Shown in pieces: positions 48,493 through 56,426 of a stretch of DNA of 64,000 nt. The stretch lies in NCBI RefSeq assembly GCF_014084105.1, contig NZ_CP048289.1, positions 7,387,922-7,451,921 of the forward strand. The letters are read 5' to 3'. Made by a program: the position numbers and the translations under genes. Source of the stretch: Streptacidiphilus sp. P02-A3a. Its GTDB lineage: Bacteria; Actinomycetota; Actinomycetes; Streptomycetales; Streptomycetaceae. Numbering within the stretch: position 1 is the first letter of the stretch; each line of letters opens with the position of its first letter. Under the pieces are notes generated by a model, which saw nothing but the letters and a program-made list of their open reading frames with translations, did no database searches and was not told where the DNA came from.

Positions 48493-48675
48493 TCAGCGGT
48501 CGATGGTGAGCGTCCCGGCGGCGCCCCAGCTGTCGGGCGGGGTCTCCTGGATCCACACCTGGACCGTCTCGGCCGGGATCTTGTAGGCGTCCACGAAGGC
48601 GTCGGTGATCCGGCGCACCAGGTCACGCTTGAGCTCGACGTCGCGCGGACCCTGCTGCACGGTGACGATGGGCAT
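48493..48675 (-). CDS. 4-oxalocrotonate tautomerase-family protein
   Basis: This 60-residue enzyme has the MPIVTV start, which leaves the catalytic N-terminal proline after Met removal. Arg residues in KRDLVRRITDAF follow, as in the 4-OT family, with VQVWIQETPPDSW near the C-terminus. Members tautomerise keto-enol substrates as hexamers or dimers. The substrate is not predictable from context; the adjacent LysR regulator on the same strand may or may not be related. Confidence 0.88.
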   Translation of the reverse strand: MPIVTVQQGPRDVELKRDLVRRITDAFVDAYKIPAETVQVWIQETPPDSWGAAGTLTIDR

Positions 48676-48800
48676 GGCGGTCTCCCTCGATCGGACCCGG
48701 TTCCGATCCCGGGTCCCTCGCTTCCGGTCGGTCGACCGGCTTGGCCCCAGTCCATCGTGGTTCGCCGGCCGGACCAAGGGTCAGTCCCGACTCGCAGCCA

Positions 48801-49718
48801 TCATCGATCGTTATCGTCGCTGGTCGAGGCCTCGCAGGCGGCCAGCAGCAGTCGCACCTGCGGGGTCGGGGCGGTGGCCCGGACCACCAGCGAGGTGGTC
48901 AGCGCCAGATCCGCGTCGCGGAACGGCAGGAAGGCCACCCGCTCGCCGCGCAGCAGCCGGGCATGGGCCGCGTAGACGACGGTCCACAGGGACTGACCGG
49001 CGCCGATCGCCGACAGCGTGTCCTGCAGCGTGCCCGCGCCGGTGCTCGGCAGCGGCTCGAACCCGGCCGCCGCGCAGGCCCCGACCACCAGGTCCACCAG
49101 CGACGGGTGGTTGCGGCGCGGGGTCAGCGCCAGCCGCAGACCGGCCAGGTCCGCCAGGTCGACCGCCGGACGGGCCGCCAGCGGATGCCGCGCGGGCAGC
49201 GCCGCCACCAGCGGATCGCGCCACACCTCGACCGTGCGCAGCCCGGCCGGGCCCTGCTCCCGCTGCTCCTGGCTGCCGCCGCGGACGAAGGCCGCGTCCA
49301 GCCGCCCCTCGGCGACCTGGCGCAGCCGCTCCTGGACCGGCGCGGAGACCAGGTCGACCGCCAGCTCCGGTGACTTTCCGGTCAGTTGGTCGAGCAGCCG
49401 GTCCAGGTGGTCGCCCAGACCGGCACTCGTCCCGATCCGCAGGGTCCGCTGCCGGGGGCGGACCAGCTCGTTGATCACCGAGCGGGCGTGCTCCTCGGCC
49501 GCGAGCACCGAGCGCGCCGCGGGCAGGAAGTGCTCCCCGGCCTCGGTCAGCCGCACGTGGCGCGGCGAGCGGTCGAACAGTTCGGCCCCCAGCTCGCGTT
49601 CCAGCCGCCGTATCTGCTGGCTGACGGCGGGCTGGGCGAGGTGCAGCAGCTCGGCGGCGCGGCCGAAGTGCAGCGTGTCGGCGACGGTGACGAAGTAGCG
49701 AAGCTGGCGCAGTTCCAC
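48801..49718 (-). CDS. LysR-family transcriptional regulator
   Basis: This 305-residue protein has an N-terminal winged HTH (ELRQLRYFVTVADTLHFGRAAELLHLAQPAVSQQIRRLE, about 2-40 onward) and a periplasmic-binding-like effector domain from about 90. The GTG at 49718 fits the family start. It lies 47 nt downstream of the MFS pump gene on the same strand. It may be the second gene of that transcript or an independent regulator. The effector is unknown. Confidence 0.92.
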   Translation of the reverse strand: MELRQLRYFVTVADTLHFGRAAELLHLAQPAVSQQIRRLERELGAELFDRSPRHVRLTEAGEHFLPAARSVLAAEEHARSVINELVRPRQRTLRIGTSAGLGDHLDRLLDQLTGKSPELAVDLVSAPVQERLRQVAEGRLDAAFVRGGSQEQREQGPAGLRTVEVWRDPLVAALPARHPLAARPAVDLADLAGLRLALTPRRNHPSLVDLVVGACAAAGFEPLPSTGAGTLQDTLSAIGAGQSLWTVVYAAHARLLRGERVAFLPFRDADLALTTSLVVRATAPTPQVRLLLAACEASTSDDNDR

Positions 49719-49765
49719 GGCCCCAGCATGCCCGACCCCGTCGCCGCCCCGACCGTCGCACCCGC

Positions 49766-51220
49766 TCACGGCCGCCCGGTCGCCTCCGCCGGTTCGACCG
49801 CCTCCGCCGGTTCGACCGCCTGCACCGGTGGCGCCGACGGCGCGGGCCGCCGCCGGACCGCGTCCCCGGTCGCCGGGTGCAGCCGGGCCGCGTCGGCGAC
49901 CGCGAGCAGGGTGATCACCGCGAGCACCGCGAAGGCCACGCCGTAGCTGGTGTCCGGGTCGGTGCTGACGGTGCCGCCCAGCCGCAGCGCCACCGTCGCG
50001 ACCGCGATCCCGAAGCCGGCGGCGGTCTGCGACAGGGTCGCCGAGAGGGTGTTGGCGTCGTTCATCCGCTCCGGCGGCATCTCGCTGACGCTCAGCACCG
50101 AGTAGCCGGTCAGGCCGACCGAGCGGGCGGCCCCGCTGACCACGGCGAGCCCGGCGATCAGCGGCACCGGGGTGGCCGCGGTGACGAAGGCGAAGGCGAC
50201 CATGGTCGCCGCCAGGCAGACGCCGCCCGCCAGCAGCAGCGGCCGGAGCCCGTAGCGGTTGAGCAGTCCGGTGGTGGCGGGCTTGATGCCGACGTTCCCG
50301 ACGAACACGAACAGCACCACCGCGCCCGACTTCACCGCGCTCCAGCCGAAGACCTCCTGGAACAGCAGCGGCATCAGGAACGGACCGGCGCTGACCACCG
50401 TCCAGAACAGCGAGCCGCCGACGGTCGAGGCCCGCAGGCTGGGGGTGGCCAGCACCCGCAGGTTGACCAGCGGATGCCGGGTCCGCAGCAGGTGCCGGGC
50501 GGCGACGGCCAGGACCAGCGCCGAGAGCGCCGCCAGGATCCCGGCGGCGGCCCACGGCGGCCGGGTTCCGGAGCACAGGTGGGCGGTCCAGGTCAGCCCG
50601 GCCAGTCCGGCGCAGCTGAGCAGGACGCCCGCCCAGTCCAGCGGCGGCGGGCTCTGCTGCGGACCGGTGGAGACCAGCCGCCAGGCGACGGCGAAGGCGG
50701 CGGCGCCGAGCGGGAGGTTGATCAGGAACAGCCAGTGCCAGCTGGCGTAGGTGGTGATCAGGCCGCCGAGCAGCGGCGCCAGCACCGGCGCGACCAGTCC
50801 GGGCCAGACGATGTACGCCATCAGCCGGGGCACGTCGGGCTTGTCGGCGCGGCCGAACACGATCATCCGTCCGACCGGGACCATCATCGCGCCGCCGACG
50901 CCCTGCAGCACCCGCATCGCGACCAGCACGCCGAGGCTGCCGCTGGCGGCGCAGGCCAGCGAGGCGAGGGTGAACAGCGCGATCGCGCCGAGGAGGATCC
51001 GCCGGGGGCCGAAGCGGGCGGTGAGCCAGCCGCTGAGCGGTATCAGCGTGGCGACGGTCAGCAGGTAGGCGGTGATCACCAGGCCGACCGAGGCGGCGGC
51101 GGTGTGCAGGGCCGCGCCGAGCTGCGGGGCGGCGGTGGAGACGATGGTTCCGTCCAGCATCTCCATGAAGAAGCAGCCCGCGATGAGCAGCGCTGTTCTG
51201 CGGTGCCGAGTGTCGATCAT
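49766..51220 (-). CDS. MFS drug exporter, DHA2/EmrB-QacA type
   Basis: This 484-residue membrane protein shows about 13-14 hydrophobic segments. The N-terminal LDGTIVSTAAPQL (motif D1 of the DHA2 subfamily) and the loop 2-3 motif GWLTARFGPRRILL (motif A) mark a proton-driven multidrug exporter. The C-terminal tail contains a tandem repeat AVEPAEAVEPAEA. The ATG at 51220 follows GGAGCG. It is divergent from a LysR-type gene 115 nt away, which is the likely regulator. Confidence 0.93.
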   Translation of the reverse strand: MIDTRHRRTALLIAGCFFMEMLDGTIVSTAAPQLGAALHTAAASVGLVITAYLLTVATLIPLSGWLTARFGPRRILLGAIALFTLASLACAASGSLGVLVAMRVLQGVGGAMMVPVGRMIVFGRADKPDVPRLMAYIVWPGLVAPVLAPLLGGLITTYASWHWLFLINLPLGAAAFAVAWRLVSTGPQQSPPPLDWAGVLLSCAGLAGLTWTAHLCSGTRPPWAAAGILAALSALVLAVAARHLLRTRHPLVNLRVLATPSLRASTVGGSLFWTVVSAGPFLMPLLFQEVFGWSAVKSGAVVLFVFVGNVGIKPATTGLLNRYGLRPLLLAGGVCLAATMVAFAFVTAATPVPLIAGLAVVSGAARSVGLTGYSVLSVSEMPPERMNDANTLSATLSQTAAGFGIAVATVALRLGGTVSTDPDTSYGVAFAVLAVITLLAVADAARLHPATGDAVRRRPAPSAPPVQAVEPAEAVEPAEATGRP

Positions 51221-51311
51221 GGGGTTTCGCTCCTGGTCGGACCGGCTCGGGCCGACGGGCCCGGGGACGACTTCCATGCTGTCCGGGCACACTGATGACT
51301 TCAAGGTCCTA

Positions 51312-51320
51312 CTTGTCAAG
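51312..51320. promoter_or_regulatory. Possible LysR operator between the divergent pump and regulator genes
   Basis: CTTGTCAAG is a 9-nt palindrome in the 115-nt gap. On the minus strand the same place reads TTGACA, a perfect -35 box for the pump gene, though no good -10 follows at 17 nt. LysR proteins typically bind such T-N11-A palindromes in divergent promoters. Confidence 0.35.
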
Positions 51321-51335
51321 CTACCCTTGCGTCTC

Positions 51336-52265
51336 ATGCAACTCCCGGACATGAACCTGCTCCCGGCCCTGGACGCGCTGCTGCGCGAGGGCAGCGTCAC
51401 CGGCGCCGCCGCCGAGCTGAACGTGTCGGCGTCCGCGATGAGCCGGACGCTGGGGCGGCTGCGCCGGGTGGTCGGCGATCCGCTGCTGGTCCCGGCCGGG
51501 CGCGGACTGGTGCTCACCCCGCGCGCCCGCGAGCTGCGGCCCCGGGTGGAGGCGGCGCTGGCGGGGGCGCTGGCGGCGCTCCAGCCCCCGGCGCCGGTGG
51601 ACATCGCCGCACTGGAGCGGGAGTTCCGGGTGCGCACGAACGACGCGGTGGCGGTGGTACTGGGTTCGGCGATGGCCGCGCGGGTCGCCCGCGAGGCACC
51701 GGGGGTCCGGCTGCGGATCCTGCCGGAGGGCGACGAGGATCCGGCGGACCTGCGCGACCGGATCGATCTGGACCTCGGCGCGCTGCCGGAACTGCCGCCC
51801 GACGTGCGCAGCCGCTTCCTCTACCAGCCCCGGCACGTGGCGGTGGCCCGCACCGGCTCCCGCTGTGCTCCGGTCGGTACTTCGGAGTTGATGATCAATC
51901 AGTTCATCTCCGTGCCGCACGTGGTGGTCTCCCGCAGGGGCCGCAGCCACAGCGTCGTCGACGAGCTGCTGGCCGAACGCGGGCTGTGCCGCCAGGTGTT
52001 GGCGACGGTGCCGACGCACAGCGCGGCCTGCTTCCTGGCCCTGGAGTCCGAGGTCCTCGCGCTGCTGCCGGGGGAGTTCGCCGAGCGGGTGGCCCGGGTC
52101 ATGCCGCTGACCGTGCTGGAGATCCCGCTGGAGCTGCCGCCGGTCCCGCTGGCCATGGCCTGGCACCTGCGCCTGGACACCGACCCGGGCCACCGCTGGC
52201 TGCGCCAGGTGGTCGTCGAGACCGTGCGCGGACTGGAGATCGCGGCCACCGACGGCGCGTCATGA
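51336..52265 (+). CDS. LysR-family transcriptional regulator, divergent from the MFS pump
   Basis: This 309-residue regulator begins MQLPDMNLLPALDALLREGSVTGAAAELN, with an HTH at about 6-65 (ASAMSRTLGRLRR). The remainder is the effector-binding domain. The starts at 51336 and 51351 are both possible. It is transcribed away from the MFS gene, the classical LysR arrangement, so it probably controls the pump and itself. Confidence 0.92.
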   Translation: MQLPDMNLLPALDALLREGSVTGAAAELNVSASAMSRTLGRLRRVVGDPLLVPAGRGLVLTPRARELRPRVEAALAGALAALQPPAPVDIAALEREFRVRTNDAVAVVLGSAMAARVAREAPGVRLRILPEGDEDPADLRDRIDLDLGALPELPPDVRSRFLYQPRHVAVARTGSRCAPVGTSELMINQFISVPHVVVSRRGRSHSVVDELLAERGLCRQVLATVPTHSAACFLALESEVLALLPGEFAERVARVMPLTVLEIPLELPPVPLAMAWHLRLDTDPGHRWLRQVVVETVRGLEIAATDGAS

Positions 52266-52282
52266 CCGGCCACCCAGAACAA

Positions 52283-52301
52283 GTTAGGAAATCTTCCTAA
52301 C
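52283..52301. promoter_or_regulatory. Palindromic operator candidate GTTAGGAA-ATC-TTCCTAAC
   Basis: Perfect 8-nt inverted half-sites around a 3-nt spacer lie 77 nt before the start of the secreted carbohydrate-binding protein. From memory, palindromes of the type GTTAGGAAA occur before genes of secreted polysaccharide-degrading enzymes in streptomycetes. This has not been verified. Confidence 0.6.
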
Positions 52302-52377
52302 TCAATCTCTTGACTCACGCCCCGACAGGCCCGACGCTACAACCACCTTGTAGGACCCCCGTCAACCTGGAGGCACC

Positions 52378-53778
52378 GTGCGTCGCCGTACGCTCACTGC
52401 ATCCGTTCTGACCACGTGTATCGCCCTGCTCACCGCCGTCGTCGCGATGCTGGCCGGTGCTCCCCCCGCCGGAGCATCCACCACCCAGCAGGCCTATCTG
52501 ACCTTCTACGGCTACTGGGACAACACCCCGCCCGGCTCGGCCATCGCGTACCCGCAGATCCACCAGACCGCGGGCGGCACCGGTACCTACGCCGACCCGA
52601 TCACCTTCGCGACCGACAAGTCCGAGCTCGCTCCCGGCACGATCATCTACGTCCCCCGGGTCGAGAAGTACTTCATCATGGAGGACGACTGCGAGGAGTG
52701 CGACGCCGACTGGAGCGGCCAGGGCCCGGACGGCGGCCCGAACATGTGGCACTTCGACCTGTGGCTCGGCGGCCAGGGCGGCAACGCCATGGCCGCGATC
52801 GACTGCGAGGACGCGCTGACCAGGAGCAACGCGGACGGCTCGCCGTTCCTGGAGTCCGCCGTCGTCGATCCGCCCGCCAACGAGACCTACGACCCGACGC
52901 CCATCTTCAACACCTCGACCAACGCCTGCTACGGCGGCGCCAAGCCGACGACCACGCTCGGGCAGTACCTCAACAAATCCACCAAGACCTGTATCGATGA
53001 TCCGGGCGACAGCACCAGTAGCGGCGTCAAACTCGACCTGGCCGCCTGCAACGGCTCGGCCGAGCAGCAGTTCCTCTTCGACGGGACCTTCCTCCAGCTC
53101 AACGGCCACTGCGCGGACGAGTCCGGGAGCAGCATCGTGCTGGACGCCTGCACCGGCGGCCCGGGGCAGCAGTGGTCGCAGAATCCCAACGGCACCATCT
53201 CCGACATCCAGACCGGCAAGAAGTGCTACCAGGCGTCCGGCAGCACCCTGAAGACCGGTAGCTGCTCCAGCAGTTCGGCGCAGTGGACCTTCCCCAGCAC
53301 GGTCGTCGGCTCCAGCCCGACCCCCACCCCGACGCCGACCCCCACGCCCACCGCGACACCGACCCCCACACCCACCCCCACTCCCCCGTCCGGCGGCAGG
53401 ACCTACGAGGCCGACCAGGCCACCCTCGGCGGCAGCGCCGACGCCAACAGCTGCTCGGCCTGCCTGGACGGCCAGAAGGTCAGCGACATCGGCGGCGGCT
53501 CCAACGGCACCGTCACCTTCACCGGCATCACCGAACCCAGCACCGGCAGCTACACCCTGACCGTCTCCTACCTCAGCGTCGGCAAGGCCCGACCCGCCAC
53601 CATCACCGTCAACGGCACCACCCAGACCGTCACCTTCGCCGAAACCTCAGCCAGCAGCTACAACGTCATCGGCACCACCACCGTCACCGTCAGCCTGAAG
53701 GCGGGCAGCGGCAACACCGTCGAGTTCTCCGGCAGCGGCACCAGCGGCGCCCCCGACCTCGACCACATCGTCGTCTGA
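52378..53778 (+). CDS. Secreted modular carbohydrate-binding protein: novel N-terminal domain, ricin-type lectin, CBM
   Basis: This 466-residue exported protein starts at the GTG at 52378 after TGGAGG. A Sec signal (about 1-33, ending AGA) is followed by a ~155-residue domain with conserved Cys (EDDCEECDADW) and Asp residues (GGTGTYADPITFA...). That pattern suggests a double-psi beta-barrel like those of RlpA and family 45 glycosidases; this is inference. Residues ~200-305 form a ricin-B-type lectin (QxW-like repeats: GTFLQLNGHCADE, GPGQQWSQNPNG). A Thr-Pro linker follows (~312-340), then a family 6/35-type carbohydrate-binding module from YEADQATLGG to the C-terminus. It probably acts on or binds cell-wall or plant polysaccharide. 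Confidence 0.85.
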   Translation: MRRRTLTASVLTTCIALLTAVVAMLAGAPPAGASTTQQAYLTFYGYWDNTPPGSAIAYPQIHQTAGGTGTYADPITFATDKSELAPGTIIYVPRVEKYFIMEDDCEECDADWSGQGPDGGPNMWHFDLWLGGQGGNAMAAIDCEDALTRSNADGSPFLESAVVDPPANETYDPTPIFNTSTNACYGGAKPTTTLGQYLNKSTKTCIDDPGDSTSSGVKLDLAACNGSAEQQFLFDGTFLQLNGHCADESGSSIVLDACTGGPGQQWSQNPNGTISDIQTGKKCYQASGSTLKTGSCSSSSAQWTFPSTVVGSSPTPTPTPTPTPTATPTPTPTPTPPSGGRTYEADQATLGGSADANSCSACLDGQKVSDIGGGSNGTVTFTGITEPSTGSYTLTVSYLSVGKARPATITVNGTTQTVTFAETSASSYNVIGTTTVTVSLKAGSGNTVEFSGSGTSGAPDLDHIVV

Positions 53779-53826
53779 TCACACCGGCATCCCGGTAGCC
53801 GGTACCCCGGCGATCAGGCGTCACGA

Positions 53827-53861
53827 ACGGCCCGGACGGACCTCTCCCCCGTCCGGGCCGT
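53827..53861. terminator. Bidirectional terminator after the secreted protein gene
   Basis: ACGGCCCGGAC (53827-53837) and GTCCGGGCCGT (53851-53861) form an 11-bp stem with a 13-nt loop. It lies between convergent genes. Confidence 0.85.
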
Positions 53862-53875
53862 CCGCCTTCAGCCCT

Positions 53876-54613
53876 TCAGCCCTTCAGCCAGTCGCGGTAG
53901 TGGGTCGGCGCCAGCGACGCGCCACTCCCGGCGATGATCGCCTCGCCCTCGACCGCGGCGAACGGACCGGCGGTGTCGTCGGTGACCACGGTGCGGCGGC
54001 CGTCGCCACGGGCGGCCAGGGTCATCCGGCCGAGTTCGGTCAGCAGGAACACGTCCGGTCCGGCGATGTCGCGGACTCCCCTGAGCGGGTCCCCGAGCGC
54101 GACCTCGGCGAGCGCCGCGGTGACGTCGGCGGCGGCGACGGGCTGCATCGGGGTGGCCGGCAGCCGCACGGTGTCGCCGTCGGTGGTCCAGCCCATGACG
54201 TCCTCGACGAACTCGAAGAACTGGGTGGCGCGGACGATGGAGTAGGGGATCGGCCCGGCCTTGAGCAGGTTCTCCTGGTGGACCTTGGCCCGGTAGTAGC
54301 CGAGACCGGGCACCTGGTCCACGCCGACGATGGACAGCAGCACGACGTGGCCGACACCGGCCGCCCCGGCCGCCGCCAGCAGGTGGTCCATCGTGGTCTG
54401 GAAGAAGGCGCGCGAGCTGTCGTCGGTGGTGGGCGACTGGCTCACGTCGATGACCACCTCGGCACCGGCCAGCGCCTGGGCCAGTCCGGCGCCGGTGAGC
54501 AGGTCCACCCCGGTGGACCTCGCGTGCGGCACCGCCTCGTGCCCGGCGGCGTTCAGGACCCCGACCAGCCGTGAGCCGATCCGACCGGTGCCACCGATCA
54601 CTGCGAACCTCAT
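53876..54613 (-). CDS. NmrA-like NAD(P)-binding protein, divergent from rsrR
   Basis: This 245-residue atypical SDR of the NmrA family has the nucleotide motif AVIGGTGRIGSRL (about 4-16). It has no canonical YxxxK; GYYRAKVHQENLL is the nearest segment. NmrA proteins sense the redox state of dinucleotides or reduce small molecules. The ATG at 54613 follows GGGAGG. The divergent neighbour is an RsrR-type Fe-S regulator. I recall that in Streptomyces venezuelae RsrR controls a divergent NmrA-type gene, which matches this pair. Confidence 0.88.
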   Translation of the reverse strand: MRFAVIGGTGRIGSRLVGVLNAAGHEAVPHARSTGVDLLTGAGLAQALAGAEVVIDVSQSPTTDDSSRAFFQTTMDHLLAAAGAAGVGHVVLLSIVGVDQVPGLGYYRAKVHQENLLKAGPIPYSIVRATQFFEFVEDVMGWTTDGDTVRLPATPMQPVAAADVTAALAEVALGDPLRGVRDIAGPDVFLLTELGRMTLAARGDGRRTVVTDDTAGPFAAVEGEAIIAGSGASLAPTHYRDWLKG

Positions 54614-54645
54614 GTCAGGCCTCCCACGTGAACGTCCCCATATGA

Positions 54646-54695
54646 ACTCGGACACTTTTCATCCATGATGATACTCGGACAGTCTTTGACCGAAT
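54646..54695. promoter_or_regulatory. Candidate RsrR binding sites between nmrA-like gene and rsrR
   Basis: ACTCGGACA occurs twice as a direct repeat (54646-54654 and 54673-54681). The second copy has an imperfect inverted partner TGACCGAAT (54687-54695) across 5 nt (7 of 9 positions match). Position between the divergent genes fits control by the Rrf2-family regulator. Confidence 0.45.
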
Positions 54696-54721
54696 AAGAG
54701 GGGCGTGGCTAGGGTGGCCGG

Positions 54722-55204
54722 GTGAAGATGCCAGGCGGAGTGGAGTGGGCGCTGCACTGCTGCGTGGTCCTCACCACCAGCAGCGAACCGGTCCCCGCAG
54801 CGCGACTGGCGGAGCTGCACGACGTCTCCGCCAGCTATCTCGCCAAGCAGCTCCAGGCCCTCGCCCGGGCCGGACTGGTGCACTCCACCCAGGGGAAGTC
54901 CGGCGGCTACGCGCTGACCCGCGGCCCCGAGTCGATCACCCTCCTCGACGTCGTGGAGGCCCTGGCCGGTCCGGGCCCGGCCTTCGTCTGCACCGAGATC
55001 CGCCAACGCGGCCCCCTGGCCACCCCGGCCGCCGCCTGTGCCACCCCCTGCGGTATCGCCCGTGCCATGGCCACCGCCGAAACCGCCTGGCGCCGGGCCC
55101 TCGCCGCCACCACCATCGCCGACCTGGTCCGCGACGTGGACGCGAACCACGGGCCCGACATCATGACCGCCTACGGCACCTGGCTCGGCGCGCCGAGCGG
55201 CTGA
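54722..55204 (+). CDS. rsrR: RsrR-type Rrf2-family [2Fe-2S] redox regulator
   Basis: This 160-residue Rrf2 protein has a winged HTH in the first ~80 residues (HDVSASYLAKQLQALARAGLV). Cysteines are at 90, 106 and 110, and Glu8 and His33 are present. From memory, the RsrR cluster is bound by cysteines plus Glu8 and His33, so the numbering agrees closely. RsrR switches DNA binding with the redox state of its cluster. The GTG at 54722 is set by position; the divergent partner is NmrA-like, as recalled for S. venezuelae. Confidence 0.85.
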   Translation: MKMPGGVEWALHCCVVLTTSSEPVPAARLAELHDVSASYLAKQLQALARAGLVHSTQGKSGGYALTRGPESITLLDVVEALAGPGPAFVCTEIRQRGPLATPAAACATPCGIARAMATAETAWRRALAATTIADLVRDVDANHGPDIMTAYGTWLGAPSG

Positions 55205-55224
55205 CCCCGCCTCCGGCCGGCGCC

Positions 55225-56196
55225 TCAGGCCTGCTCGCGACGGGAGGCGAGCAGGCTGGTGGCGGTGGTGACGGCGAGGACCAGGGCGATGAAGGCGAGC
55301 GAGAACGGGATGCCGATCTCCGGCGCGGCGTGCACGCCCGCCTCGTGGAGGGCGTGCAGCAGGAGCTTCACGCCGATGAAGCCGAGGATCAGCGACAGGC
55401 CGTACGAGAGGTGGACCAGGCGCTTCAGCAGGCCGCCGATCAGGAAGTACAGCTGGCGCAGCCCCATCAGCGCGAAGGCGTTGGCGGTGAAGACGATGTA
55501 CGGGTCCTGGGTGAGGCCGAAGATCGCGGGGATGGAGTCCATCGCGAACAGGACGTCGGTGGTGCCGATCGCCAGCACCACGACCAGCATCGGGGTGATC
55601 AGCCGCTTGCCGTTCTGTACGATCACCAGCTTGGTGCCGTGGTAGCGGTCGGTCGCCGGGAAGCGCTTCTCGACCGCCTTGAGCAGGCCGTTCTCCTCGA
55701 ACTCGGCGGCCTCGTCGTCCGGGCCGCGACGGCGCTCGGCCCGGGCCTCCTTGATCAGCTTCCAGGCGGTCCAGATGAGGAACGCCCCGAAGATGAAGAA
55801 CACCCAGGAGAAACTGGCGATCAGCGCTGCCCCGGCGGCGATGAAGACCGCCCGCAGGACCAGCGCGATCAGTACGCCGATCATCAGCACCCGCTGCTGG
55901 TACTGCACGGGCACCGCGAACTTCGCCATGATCAGCACGAACACGAAGAGGTTGTCGACGCTGAGCGACTTCTCGGTGATGTATCCGGCGAAGAACTGCC
56001 CGGCCGGGGCCGAGCCCGAGTGCCACCAGAGGAAGCCGCCGAAGGCGACCGCCAAGGCGATCCAGACGACCGTCCAGATCCCGGCCTCCCTGATGGAGAC
56101 CTCGTGCGGTTTGCGGCCGCCGACGAAGAAGTCGGCGGCGATCAGAGCGACGAGCACTCCGACGGTGGTGGCCCACAGGGCCATGGAGACGTCCAT
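55225..56196 (-). CDS. TerC/Alx-family membrane protein (manganese homeostasis or exporter)
   Basis: This 323-residue protein has about nine membrane helices with the TerC hallmarks EKSLSVDNLFVFVLIM (about 75-90) and TTDVLFAMDSIPAIFG (about 210-225), whose acidic residues are thought to coordinate metal. Several TerC/Alx/YkoY proteins export Mn2+ or load secreted metalloenzymes. The ATG at 56196 is preceded by GGAGGAG inside a 10-bp hairpin and by a yybP-ykoY-type riboswitch, supporting a manganese role. The tellurite name of the family is historical. Confidence 0.92.
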   Translation of the reverse strand: MDVSMALWATTVGVLVALIAADFFVGGRKPHEVSIREAGIWTVVWIALAVAFGGFLWWHSGSAPAGQFFAGYITEKSLSVDNLFVFVLIMAKFAVPVQYQQRVLMIGVLIALVLRAVFIAAGAALIASFSWVFFIFGAFLIWTAWKLIKEARAERRRGPDDEAAEFEENGLLKAVEKRFPATDRYHGTKLVIVQNGKRLITPMLVVVLAIGTTDVLFAMDSIPAIFGLTQDPYIVFTANAFALMGLRQLYFLIGGLLKRLVHLSYGLSLILGFIGVKLLLHALHEAGVHAAPEIGIPFSLAFIALVLAVTTATSLLASRREQA

Positions 56197-56206
56197 GATG
56201 GTGTTG

Positions 56207-56237
56207 CTCCTCCGGCAGTCGACATTACTGCCGGAGG
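56207..56237 (-). promoter_or_regulatory. Ribosome-site-sequestering hairpin before the TerC gene
   Basis: CCTCCGGCAG (minus strand, 56237-56228) pairs with CTGCCGGAGG (56218-56209) around a 9-nt loop. The right arm contains the Shine-Dalgarno GGAGGAG (56213-56207). The left arm overlaps the closing stem of the riboswitch, giving mutually exclusive folds. Confidence 0.75.
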
Positions 56238-56378
56238 TCTCCTCCACCCGTCACGCCACAGCGGGAATCGCCGGGCGCGGTCGGGCCGACGCCACCGGAC
56301 GGGCCACTGACAACCGGGCCCGTCGTGCTGACGAGGACGTCGCACTGCCGCTGACGGCAGCTGGGGTACTCCCCTCCG
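56232..56378 (-). ncRNA. yybP-ykoY type manganese riboswitch
   Basis: Read on the minus strand, the leader has CGGAGGGGAGTACCCC at the 5' end, a CGTCCTCGTCAGCACGACG segment, the paired CCGGTTGTCAGTGG region, and GGAGGAGACCTCCG at the 3' end. Closing stem P1 is CGGAGG (56378-56373) with CCTCCG (56237-56232). These are the landmarks I recall of the actinobacterial yybP-ykoY family (RF00080), which senses Mn2+ and often precedes TerC genes. A -10-like TATCCT (56392-56387) lies just upstream. Confidence 0.72.
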
Positions 56379-56426
56379 CTGCCCCCAGGATAGGCAATCG
56401 CCCGGTAGGCGCGTCGTAAGCAAACG

